NCBI GenBank assembly: GCA_025353585.1 | Contig: JANXOM010000233.1 | Location: 1 to 64,000, forward strand | DNA from: Deltaproteobacteria bacterium | GTDB taxonomy: Bacteria > Myxococcota_A > Polyangia > Haliangiales > Haliangiaceae | Length of the DNA stretch: 64,000 nt | Direction of reading: 5' to 3' | Shown: positions 45,366-52,951 of the stretch, piece after piece | Layout: the number at the start of each line of letters is the position of its first letter | How positions within the stretch are numbered: the stretch's first letter is position 1 | Position numbers and translations under genes: made by a program | The notes under the pieces: model-generated | What the model saw: the letters and a program-made list of their open reading frames with translations, nothing else | The model's database searches: none | What the model was told of the DNA's origin: nothing

Positions 45366-45383
45366 GGTAAGATATCACTTACC
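45366..45383. promoter_or_regulatory. ArsR operator candidate
   Basis: GGTAAG-N6-CTTACC, an 18-base near-perfect palindrome, lies five bases upstream of the ArsR GTG start. Its position would block the start region when occupied, as expected for autoregulation. Confidence 0.6.
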
Positions 45384-45397
45384 ATCTGCCGCGTCCA

Positions 45398-45438
45398 GGT
45401 GTCCGGCACCCGGCCACAAACAAAGGGGCCAGGCCCCT
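45398..45438. repeat. Paired short palindromes near the YbaK gene end
   Basis: GGTGTCCGGCACC (near-palindrome, 45398-45410) is followed by AGGGGCC-A-GGCCCCT (45424-45438), a perfect seven-base-arm stem, right before the YbaK stop codon on the minus strand. Both may act as a terminator for that gene and for the divergent transcripts. The second resembles the GGGGTC/GACCCC palindrome at 15137. Confidence 0.5.
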
Positions 45439-45439
45439 G

Positions 45440-45916
45440 TTAGGCGGCGGCGTCGACGAGGATCGGGGCCAGGAGCGCCTGGGCGGCCAGGGGCGAGAGC
45501 GAGACGAGGAAGCCGCGGGCGCCGCCGTTGATCCAGATGCGCGGCAGGTCGAGGATCGTGCGCTGCACGTAGATCGGCATCGCGCGACGCAGGCCGAACG
45601 GCGACGTGCCGCCGACCTGGTAGCCGCTGTGGCGGTCGGCCACGTCGGGCGTGCAGGGCGCGACGGTCTTGACGCCGAGCGCGCGCGCCAGGGCCTTCGT
45701 CGAGACCTCGCGGTCGCCATGCATGAGGATGCAGAGCGGGGCCCGCGTGTCGGTCTCCATGATGAGGGTCTTGATCACGGCGTGCTCGTCCACGCCCAGG
45801 GCCGCGGCCGACGCCGCCGTCCCGCCGCGCGGCTCCCAGGTGTAGAGGTGCGGCTCGAACGCGACCCCTCCGGAGCGCAGCGCGCGGATCGCCATCGTGA
45901 CCGGGTGCTTGGCCAT
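45440..45916 (-). CDS. YbaK/EbsC family aminoacyl-tRNA deacylase
   Basis: A 158-residue trans-editing protein that removes wrongly attached amino acids from tRNA (Cys-tRNA-Pro in the best studied case). Key features: the conserved Lys in DEHAVIKTLIM, EVSTKALARALGVKTV, YQVGGTSPFGLRRAMPIYV and the final INGGARGFLVSLSP. The GTSPFG motif is the substrate pocket of the YbaK group. The ATG at 45916 matches the family start. It is divergent from the next gene by 21 bases. Confidence 0.92.
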   Translation of the reverse strand: MAKHPVTMAIRALRSGGVAFEPHLYTWEPRGGTAASAAALGVDEHAVIKTLIMETDTRAPLCILMHGDREVSTKALARALGVKTVAPCTPDVADRHSGYQVGGTSPFGLRRAMPIYVQRTILDLPRIWINGGARGFLVSLSPLAAQALLAPILVDAAA

Positions 45917-45937
45917 GTCGGGAGCTAAGCTTCCCGC

Positions 45938-46435
45938 ATGTCGAAGATCAAGCTGATCGCCGCGCTCGCCCTCGTGTCCGGTGCCGCGGTCGGCGCCTAT
46001 GAATGGAAGGCCTCTCGGGCCGCGGATCGCGGCCAGCGCGTCGTCGATCGCATCTGGATCGATCACATGCCGACGTCGCAGACCGACAAGATCAACGTGT
46101 TCCTCGCCCTCTCCGAGGAGGCCGCCGGCCAGCAGGTCGGTGCGTTCCAGAAGTCATCGATGTGGGCCGGCGAGCACGAGCTCTTCACGTACGACAAGCA
46201 GGGCGGCAAGCTCGTCGTGACCTTCCCGCAGACGAACGACACCGAGGAGCTCGTCGCCACGGCCACGCGCTGCGACCACGGCGAGATGGACTTCTGCCTC
46301 GAGCTCGACGGCGGCACGCGCGGGGTGCACAAGTACTACTCGCGCAAGGGCTGGGAGATCGAGGGCGGCTCGCACGCGCTGACCGAGGTCGAGCAGCGCA
46401 TCGAGCAGATCGAGAAGGCCGCGCCCGCGAAGTAG
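45938..46435 (+). CDS. Unassigned exported protein
   Basis: A 165-residue protein with an N-terminal hydrophobic segment (IKLIAALALVSGAAVGAYEW) that may be a membrane anchor or signal. The rest contains INVFLALSEEAAGQQVGAFQKSSM, then strands (KLVVTFPQTNDTEELVATATRC, FCLELDGG) and a charged C-terminal helix. Two Cys residues (RCDHGEMDFC) could form a disulphide. No family recognised. Confidence 0.6.
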   Translation: MSKIKLIAALALVSGAAVGAYEWKASRAADRGQRVVDRIWIDHMPTSQTDKINVFLALSEEAAGQQVGAFQKSSMWAGEHELFTYDKQGGKLVVTFPQTNDTEELVATATRCDHGEMDFCLELDGGTRGVHKYYSRKGWEIEGGSHALTEVEQRIEQIEKAAPAK

Positions 46436-46440
46436 CAGCC

Positions 46441-47040
46441 TCAGTTGCGATCCTCGCGCTGGGCCTCGGCCATCAGCGCGAGCAGCGCGACCGCGAGCAC
46501 GAACCGCGGATCCAGCCGTGACGGCTGCACGTCGACGGTGAACTCCTTCGTGAAGAACCGGAACTGCTGCTTGATGAACGCGACCTGCTGGCCGTCGACG
46601 AAGATCCCGTGCTTCGACGTCAGCATCGGGATGAACCGCCGCAGAATGGACGCACCCAGCTCCTGCGCGTAGCCGATCTCGGTGCCCGTCGCGTCGTGGA
46701 TGATGAACTTGTCGCGGATGATCGACGAGAGGCCCTTCTTCTCGACCGTGCCGAGCACCTGCCCCGTCGTGATGTCGGTGACCATGAACGAGTAGTTGAT
46801 CGCGATCATCTGCTGGCTCTTCACGAGCAGCTGCGGCTTCGTCTGCGCCTCGTCGGCGTACACCACGAACTCCTCGCGCAGCTTCAGCAGCGGATGCTTG
46901 ATGTACATCCACAGCTGGCCGTCGGCGGTGAACACGCGGAACACGCGCTCGAAGACCGACCAGAACTTGCGCTTGATCGTGTAGTGGTTCTGGGTGGCGA
47001 GAGAGACGCCGCCCACTTCCTTGACGAGCTCGGTCGACAT
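46441..47040 (-). CDS. Phospholipid scramblase/LURP-one-like protein
   Basis: A 199-residue protein resembling the tubby/scramblase-like fold: YTIKRKFWSVFERVFRVFTADGQLWMYIKHPLLKLREEFVVY, YSFMVTDITTGQVLGTVEKKGL and a C-terminal hydrophobic helix (DPRFVLAVALLALMAEAQ). The FERVFRVFTADGQLWMYIKHPLLKLREEF block is typical of bacterial LURP-one-related proteins, which have no settled biochemical function. The short hydrophobic end suggests membrane attachment. It begins with the ATG at 47040. Confidence 0.7.
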   Translation of the reverse strand: MSTELVKEVGGVSLATQNHYTIKRKFWSVFERVFRVFTADGQLWMYIKHPLLKLREEFVVYADEAQTKPQLLVKSQQMIAINYSFMVTDITTGQVLGTVEKKGLSSIIRDKFIIHDATGTEIGYAQELGASILRRFIPMLTSKHGIFVDGQQVAFIKQQFRFFTKEFTVDVQPSRLDPRFVLAVALLALMAEAQREDRN

Positions 47041-47065
47041 GCGATCCCGAGGTTCTACTACGGTT

Positions 47066-47590
47066 CTACTCGACCGCGATCGGGAGCTTGGTGTCGATGA
47101 CGCCGGCCGGTATCGTGAGCTGCACGTGCACCGTGTACGCGCCGGGCGGGAACGGATCGCCGAGCGGCTGCCCGGTGTCCGACGGGCCATCCCACTGGCG
47201 CCCCGGCCAGTTGAGCACGCCGCCGTACGTGCCCGCCGGGATCGTGATGGCCTCGCCCGGATCCTCGGAGCACAGGCCGACATCGCAGGTCGGGCAGTAC
47301 CGCGCGTTCGACCCGGTGATCTCGGTGACGGTGAACGAGGAGGGGTCGTTCGTCGTGGGCGTGCAGTTCGCGTGGGGCCCCGTCATGAACGAGAGCGGAC
47401 TCGCGATGGTCGTCGAGTAGGTGAACGAGCCCGCGGCGCCGCTCGCGAACGTGCAGCTGTCCGTGCTGAGCGCGATGCTCACGCCGGGGATCGCGGGCGA
47501 CGAGCCGGTCGTGCTGCACGGTAGCGGATCGGCGCACGCTCCCGCGCCGCCCGCCAGGAGGGCCATCGCGATGGAGACGGGGCTTCGCAT
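47066..47590 (-). CDS. Lipoprotein of unknown function
   Basis: A 174-residue predicted lipoprotein (MRSPVSIAMALLAGGAGAC). The mature part is Ser/Thr/Pro-rich beta structure with five further Cys (CSTTGSSP, SCTF, NCTP, YCPTCDVGLCSED), suggesting several disulphides, and ends in strands (YTVHVQLTIPAGVIDTKLPI). No family name. It lies between the scramblase-like gene and a divergent small zinc-ribbon gene. Confidence 0.6.
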   Translation of the reverse strand: MRSPVSIAMALLAGGAGACADPLPCSTTGSSPAIPGVSIALSTDSCTFASGAAGSFTYSTTIASPLSFMTGPHANCTPTTNDPSSFTVTEITGSNARYCPTCDVGLCSEDPGEAITIPAGTYGGVLNWPGRQWDGPSDTGQPLGDPFPPGAYTVHVQLTIPAGVIDTKLPIAVE

Positions 47591-47626
47591 GCCGGCATCT
47601 TACCCCACGCGCGGTATGCTCGCCCG

Positions 47627-47950
47627 ATGTCGCGCAAGCGGCCGGAGCGCCCGGCGCGGACGGAGAAGCGCGTGTTCGAGCGCGGGCTCCGGCAGGTCGT
47701 GCGCGACCGCGAGCGGATCGCGCTGCTCGCGGTGGGCGGCAGCGCGGAGCACCCCATCCGGGTGCCATCGCCGGCGGTGATCGAGGGGCGACTCGCGGCC
47801 ATGCCGTGTCCGCAGTGCGCGGGAGCCTATCGGCTCGTCGAGGACGAAGCCCCCGGCGGCGGCGTGCGCGCATGCCGCGTCACGTGCCGGCAGTGCGGTG
47901 TGTCACGGACCCTGTGGTTCAAGCTCGCGCCGCCGGACGAGCCGAACTGA
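47627..47950 (+). CDS. Small zinc-ribbon-like protein
   Basis: A 107-residue protein with a basic N-terminus (MSRKRPERPARTEKRVFERGLRQV) and a C-terminal pair of knuckles: CPQC in AMPCPQCAGAY and CRQC in VTCRQCGVSRT, about 25 residues apart, which would hold one zinc. No other motif. Function unknown; RNA or protein binding is typical of such folds. Confidence 0.6.
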   Translation: MSRKRPERPARTEKRVFERGLRQVVRDRERIALLAVGGSAEHPIRVPSPAVIEGRLAAMPCPQCAGAYRLVEDEAPGGGVRACRVTCRQCGVSRTLWFKLAPPDEPN

Positions 47951-47973
47951 CGCTGCAGACCACGCCTGGCGGA

Positions 47974-48210
47974 CTATTCGTCGACCTTGTCGCCGGCGTG
48001 GCTCAGCTTGTCCTTCGCCGCATGCGCGGCGTCCTTCACCGCGCTGCCCGCGTCCTTCAGCTTGTTGCCGACGGCGACGCCGGCGTCCTTCACCTTGTCC
48101 GCCGCGTCGTGCGCCAGATCCTTCGCCGCGCCGGTCGCCTTGTCGACGCCGAGCTTGGCCTTGTCCGCCGCGATGTTGATCTTGTCCTTGATCTCGTTGT
48201 TGGTGCTCAT
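47974..48210 (-). CDS. LEA-like amphipathic helical protein
   Basis: A 78-residue protein of almost pure Ala, Lys and Asp with an 11-residue period: IAADKAKLGVDKATGAAKDLAHDAADKVKDAGVAVGNKLKDAG. This is the late-embryogenesis-abundant/YtxH-like pattern of amphipathic helices that fold on drying or membrane contact and protect proteins. No signal peptide. Its stop lies 24 bases beyond the end of the zinc-ribbon gene on the other strand. Confidence 0.75.
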   Translation of the reverse strand: MSTNNEIKDKINIAADKAKLGVDKATGAAKDLAHDAADKVKDAGVAVGNKLKDAGSAVKDAAHAAKDKLSHAGDKVDE

Positions 48211-48426
48211 GATGACCGGAGGTAGTGCAGCCCCGATGCCAGCCGACCAGGTGCGTCAACTGCGCGAGATCGCGTTGACCGCGGCGCACACCCCCGGGCA
48301 GCGGCGCGCATGTGCCAGGCCGCCACAACCTGACATGTACCGTCGGAGGTTGAACGGTTTCTGCCGACCCGACCCAGCAAGATCAACTAGCTACGACGCG
48401 GCACATCGGTTGCGATAGGCCCCGCC

Positions 48427-50862
48427 ATGTCGAGGTCTGTTCGGTACGTCGGGTGGCTCGAGCGGCGCGCGCGCGTGATCTTCACCCTCTCGGCGCTCGT
48501 GGTCGCCGGCGCGCTCTACCTCGTGGCCGCGCGCCTGCCGCTCTACGCCGACTTCGCGTACCTCCTCCCGCGGGACGCGCCAGCCGTTCGCGATCTCGAG
48601 GCGCTCTCCGCGCGCCGCGACGCCAAGGACACCATGCTGCTCCTGGTCGTCGCGCCGGATGCGGCGACCCGCGCCGCGGCCGCCGACGCCGCCGCCGTGG
48701 GCGTGCGCGCGCTCGGGCCGGATCTCGTGGCCCGCGTCGACGCCGACGACGCCACCACGCGCGCGTTCATCGGGGCCCACCGCGACCTCTACGTCCCGCT
48801 CTCCGATCTCCAGGCCGCGCGCGACGCCCTCGCCCGCCGCATCCACGCGGCCAAGCTCGCCGCGAACCCGCTCTTCATCGACCTCGACGACGCGCCGGCG
48901 ACGCCCGATCCCCAGCTCGCCGATCTCCGCGCCAAGCGCGCGGATGCCGACGCCCGCCTCGCCCGCTCGGCCAACATCTCCGCCGACGGCACGACGCAGG
49001 TCCTCGTCATCTCCACGGCGTTCCGCGCGACCGACATCGTGCGCGACCACGCGCTCCAGGCGCAGCTCGACGAGCTCGCCGGCCAGCTCCGCGCCGCGCA
49101 CCCGGGCGTCCAGATCGGCTTCACGGGCGGCGTGACGACGTCGGTGGCCGAGCAGCGCGCGCTCGTCCGCGGCGTCCTCCTGTCGAGCCTCATCACCACG
49201 CTCCTCGTCGCGTTCGTCCTTTATGTCCACCTGCGCAACCTGCGGCTCCTCGCGCTCCTCACCGCGAACATCATCGCGGCCACGCTCGTGGCGTTCGGGA
49301 TCGCGGCGCTGACCGTCGGCCACCTGAACGCGGCGACGGCGTTCCTCGGCGCGATCATCGCGGGCAACGGCGTCAACTACGGCATCTTGCTCGTGGCGCG
49401 CTTCCTCGAGGAGCGCCGCGCGCCGGGGGCGTCGGCGCCCGCCGCGCTCGCCACCGCGATCGCCGGTACGCTCAAGCCCACGCTCGTCGCGTCGCTCGGC
49501 GCGGCGATCGCGTACGGCGCGCTCGCGGCCACGCACTTCCGCGGCTTCGCCGACTTCGCCATCATCGGCGGCGTCGGGATGCTCGTGTGCTGGGTCGCGT
49601 CGTTCGTGCTCCTGCCCGCGTTGATCCTGCGGGTCGTGCCGGCCCCGCGGCGCGCCGTGTCGCCGTTGTTCGGCGCGGCCGTGCTGCGCGCGTTCGGGTT
49701 CCGCCGCCCCGCGCTCGTGTGCGCCCTCGCCGGCGTGGCCACGCTCGGCTGCGCGGTCGCGACGTACCGCTACGCGGCGCACGATCCTTTCGAGTACGAC
49801 ATGACCCAGCTGCGGTCGTCGGCGGCCGACGCGGTCCTCGCGCGCAAGTGGATGCGCGTCTCCGACGAGGCCTTCGGGCGCGGCCTCGCCGGCATGGCCG
49901 GGCAGACGTTCATCGCCGTCGAGCGCGCGGACCAGATCCCGGCCGTCGTGGACGCGCTGCATGGCCTCGCCGCGCGCGAGCCGATGATCGGCCCGGTGCG
50001 GTCGATCCTCGACGTGGTCCCCGCCGACCAGGACGCGAAGCTCGCCGTCCTCGCCGACATCCGCGCGCAGCTGGACGCCGCCGGCGACGCGGTCCCGGCG
50101 GATGTGCGCGACCTCCGACCCGCCGAAGACCTGCGCGCCGTCACGGTCGCGGACCTGCCGCCCGAGCTCGCGACGAAGCTGACGGAGCGCGACGGCCGCG
50201 TCGGCCTCATGGTCTCCGTCCGGCCGGGCGCGCGGTTCGACGAGTGGAACGGCCACGACCTCGTCGCGTTCGCGGCCGCCGTTCGCCAGCTGCGCGTCGC
50301 CGGCGATGCGCACGTCGTGACCGCGGGGCCGAGCGTCCTCTTCGCCGACGTCATCACCACGATCCAGGGCGACGGGCCGCGCGTCACGGGCGTCGCCGCG
50401 CTCGGCCTCCTGGTCATGGTGCTCGTCGTCGTCGGCCCGCGCCGCCGCGGCCTCGCCGTCCTGCTCGCCACGACCGCCGGCAGCCTCGGCATGATCGCGG
50501 TCTGCGCCGCGTTCGGCCTCAAGGTGAACTTCCTCGACTTCGTGGCGCTGCCGATCACGCTCGGCCTCGGCGTGGACTACGCGATCAACGTGGCCGACCG
50601 CGCGGCCAAGGGCGACCCGCGCATCGCGCTGCGCTCGACCGGCGGCACCGTGCTCGTGTGCTCGCTGACCACGATGATCGGCTACACGTCGCTCCTCGTC
50701 AGCGACAACCTCGCGATCCGCGGCTTCGGGCTCGCCTCGCTGATCGGCGAGATCACGTGCGTGCTCGCCGCGCTCATCATCGTGCCCGCCGTGATGTCGG
50801 TGCGGTCAGGTGGTCAGCGGCGCGTCGCGACCGATGAAGCTCTGCTCGCGCTCGCGCGATGA
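48427..50862 (+). CDS. RND/MMPL superfamily exporter, HpnN-like
   Basis: An 811-residue inner-membrane transporter with two repeated halves, each a periplasmic domain plus six helices. RND signatures appear in both: AAIIAGNGVNYGILLVARFLEE in the first and ITLGLGVDYAINVADRAAKG in the second. The halves are separated by a periplasmic stretch with Pro/Asp-rich loops (residues about 440-620). This layout fits the HpnN/MMPL group that moves hopanoids or lipids to the outer membrane. No hopanoid synthesis genes are in the window, so the lipid substrate is an inference from the fold. Confidence 0.85.
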   Translation: MSRSVRYVGWLERRARVIFTLSALVVAGALYLVAARLPLYADFAYLLPRDAPAVRDLEALSARRDAKDTMLLLVVAPDAATRAAAADAAAVGVRALGPDLVARVDADDATTRAFIGAHRDLYVPLSDLQAARDALARRIHAAKLAANPLFIDLDDAPATPDPQLADLRAKRADADARLARSANISADGTTQVLVISTAFRATDIVRDHALQAQLDELAGQLRAAHPGVQIGFTGGVTTSVAEQRALVRGVLLSSLITTLLVAFVLYVHLRNLRLLALLTANIIAATLVAFGIAALTVGHLNAATAFLGAIIAGNGVNYGILLVARFLEERRAPGASAPAALATAIAGTLKPTLVASLGAAIAYGALAATHFRGFADFAIIGGVGMLVCWVASFVLLPALILRVVPAPRRAVSPLFGAAVLRAFGFRRPALVCALAGVATLGCAVATYRYAAHDPFEYDMTQLRSSAADAVLARKWMRVSDEAFGRGLAGMAGQTFIAVERADQIPAVVDALHGLAAREPMIGPVRSILDVVPADQDAKLAVLADIRAQLDAAGDAVPADVRDLRPAEDLRAVTVADLPPELATKLTERDGRVGLMVSVRPGARFDEWNGHDLVAFAAAVRQLRVAGDAHVVTAGPSVLFADVITTIQGDGPRVTGVAALGLLVMVLVVVGPRRRGLAVLLATTAGSLGMIAVCAAFGLKVNFLDFVALPITLGLGVDYAINVADRAAKGDPRIALRSTGGTVLVCSLTTMIGYTSLLVSDNLAIRGFGLASLIGEITCVLAALIIVPAVMSVRSGGQRRVATDEALLALAR

Positions 50863-50909
50863 GAGGTCGGGGCTGCGGCGCGAGCGCCGTGATGGTCCCC
50901 GAGCTGGCC

Positions 50910-51357
50910 GACCGCGCGCTCACGCTCGAGCGGATCGGTTCGACCTCGTATTGCTCGCGGCGCGCGCGCTCCACGCGATCATCGACCACGTGGGGTTGCG
51001 CGCGTTCGTCAAGACGACCAGCAGCAAAGGCCTCCACGTCGTGTCGCCGCTCGACGGCCACGCCACGTTCCCCCAGGCCTCCGCGTTCGCCGCCGCGGTC
51101 ACCGGGCTCCTGTGCGCGCGCCACCCGGCGGAGCTCACCTCCGAGTTCGACAAGGAGGACCGCCGCGGCCGGCTGTTCCTCGACACCACGCGCAACGCCC
51201 CGGCGCTACCGTCGTCGCGGCTCGCCGAAGCGCTTCGCCCCGACGCCACACGCGCCGCGACGTCCGCGCCCGCCTCGATGCCCGGGGCGACCCGCGGGCC
51301 GACCTGCGGGCGACGCCCGGCTCGATCGCGGCGGCGGCCACGCGGCTCGGGATATAG
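50910..51357 (+). pseudogene. Relic of a LigD-type DNA polymerase/primase domain
   Basis: The plus strand between the RND gene and the mechanosensitive channel holds fragments of the LigD polymerase domain in different frames: FDLVLLAARALHAIIDHVGLRAFVKTTSSKGLHVVSPLDGH, then EFDKEDRRGRLFLDTTRN, and in another frame DPRADLRATPGSIAAAATRLG. LigD polymerase domains normally carry FVKTTGGKGLHVVVPL at this point. The catalytic DLD motif upstream and the C-terminal PYSLRARPGAPVSTPL stretch are gone, and no complete reading frame exists. It is what remains of a non-homologous-end-joining ligase gene. Confidence 0.65.
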
Positions 51358-51365
51358 TTTTCGCT

Positions 51366-52907
51366 GTGACCGCAGATCTCGGGTGGCTCCTCGGTGTGTT
51401 CGTGGGCGTGGTCGTCGTCGCCGCGCTCGTCAACCGGCTCTCGCCCATGCACCGGCCACGCCTCCGGCGCGCGCTCGTGCTGTTCGCGCTGACGGTCACG
51501 GCGTGGGCGGGGAGCTGCGCGCTCGCCACCGCGCACCAGGACGCGTGGTCGGGCTACTTCCAGATCACGTCCGAGATCACGCGCCTCCTGGTCGTCATCA
51601 ACCTCGCCGGCCTCCTCGTGTTCCTCGTCCTGCTGCCGCGCGTGGGCCTCGTCCTGCCCGTCATCGCCGGCGAGCTCATGGCGGCGTTCGGTTACGTGAT
51701 GGCCACGATGGGCACCCTCGCGAAGCACGACATCGACCTCACCGGCGCGTTCGCCACGGGCGCGGTGGTCAGCGCCGTGCTCGCGATCTCCCTGCAAACG
51801 ACGCTCGGCAACATCCTCGGCGGCGTCGCGCTGCAGCTCGACGGCTCGATCCACGAGGGCGACTGGATCCAGCTCGAGAACGGCAAGCAAGGCAAGGTCC
51901 GCGCGATCCGCTGGCGCCACACGCTCGTCGAGACGCGTGACTGGGCGACGATCGTGGTGCCGAACGCGGCGCTCCTCGGGAATAACATCACGCTGCTCGG
52001 CACGCGCGAGGGCCGCAAGACGCCCGCGCGGATGTGGGTCTACTTCAACGTCGACTTCCGGTACCCGCCGACGCGCGTGATCCAGGTCGTGACCGACGCG
52101 GTGGTTGGCTCCCCGATCGAGAACGTCTCCAGCGATCCGCTGCCGAACTGCGTGTGCATCGACTTCGCAAAGGACAACCGCGACAGCTTCGCGTATTACG
52201 CGCTCCGGTACTGGATCAAGGACCTCGCCACCGACGACGGCACGAACTCGCGCGTGCGCGCGCGCATCTACGCGGCGCTGCGCCGCGCCGAGATCCCGCT
52301 CGCGATCCCGGCGCAGATGCAGATCATGGAGCTGCACAACGAGTCGCACGCCGCGCGGCACGCCAAGCGCGAGGCCGAGACGCACTTCGCCGCCATCAAG
52401 ACCGTCAACCTGCTGCGCGCGCTCGACGAGCCCGAGCTGCGCACCCTCGCCGACGGCCTCCTCCACGCGCCGTTCGCCGCCGGCGAGATCATGACGCGGC
52501 AGGGCGCCACGGCGCACTGGCTCTACATCATGACCAGCGGCCGCGCCGAGATCCGGGCGAACGTGGACCCCGACGGTGACGGGCCCGCGAAGTCGTTGAC
52601 GCGCGTCGTGGCGACCTTGACCGCGCCCGACTTCTTCGGCGAGATGGGCCTGATGACCGGCGAGCCGCGCTCGGCGGACGTGTTCGCGGTGACGGACGTC
52701 GACTGCTTCCGGCTCGGCAAGGCGACGTTCGAGCGCGTGCTGATCGCGCGGCCCGAGATCGCCGTCGAGCTCGCGCACAACATGGCGGCGCGGCGGGTCG
52801 AGCTGATCGCGGCGCGCGAGGGCCTCGACGAGGCGGCGCGCAAGGTCCGCGAGGCGACCGAGCACGAGCGCATCCTCGGCGGCATCAAGGGCTTCTTCGG
52901 TCTGTGA
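51366..52907 (+). CDS. MscS-type mechanosensitive channel with cyclic-nucleotide-binding domain
   Basis: A 513-residue membrane protein. Four N-terminal helices lead to the MscS pore and vestibule (FATGAVVSAVLAISLQTTLGNILGGVALQLDG, ENGKQGKVRAIRWRHTLVETRDWATIVVPNA). From about residue 345 a cyclic-nucleotide-binding domain follows: LLRALDEPELRTLADGLLHAPFAAGEIMTRQG, DFFGEMGLMTGEPRSADVFAVTDVDC. MscS-cNMP fusions open or close with cAMP or cGMP and membrane tension. The GTG at 51366 is the likely start. The pore-lining region has the usual Gly/Ala pattern. Confidence 0.9.
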   Translation: MTADLGWLLGVFVGVVVVAALVNRLSPMHRPRLRRALVLFALTVTAWAGSCALATAHQDAWSGYFQITSEITRLLVVINLAGLLVFLVLLPRVGLVLPVIAGELMAAFGYVMATMGTLAKHDIDLTGAFATGAVVSAVLAISLQTTLGNILGGVALQLDGSIHEGDWIQLENGKQGKVRAIRWRHTLVETRDWATIVVPNAALLGNNITLLGTREGRKTPARMWVYFNVDFRYPPTRVIQVVTDAVVGSPIENVSSDPLPNCVCIDFAKDNRDSFAYYALRYWIKDLATDDGTNSRVRARIYAALRRAEIPLAIPAQMQIMELHNESHAARHAKREAETHFAAIKTVNLLRALDEPELRTLADGLLHAPFAAGEIMTRQGATAHWLYIMTSGRAEIRANVDPDGDGPAKSLTRVVATLTAPDFFGEMGLMTGEPRSADVFAVTDVDCFRLGKATFERVLIARPEIAVELAHNMAARRVELIAAREGLDEAARKVREATEHERILGGIKGFFGL

Positions 52908-52951
52908 CGAGCGGGCGGACGCCCCGGCCGCGTGGCGGTTCAACTCTCGCG

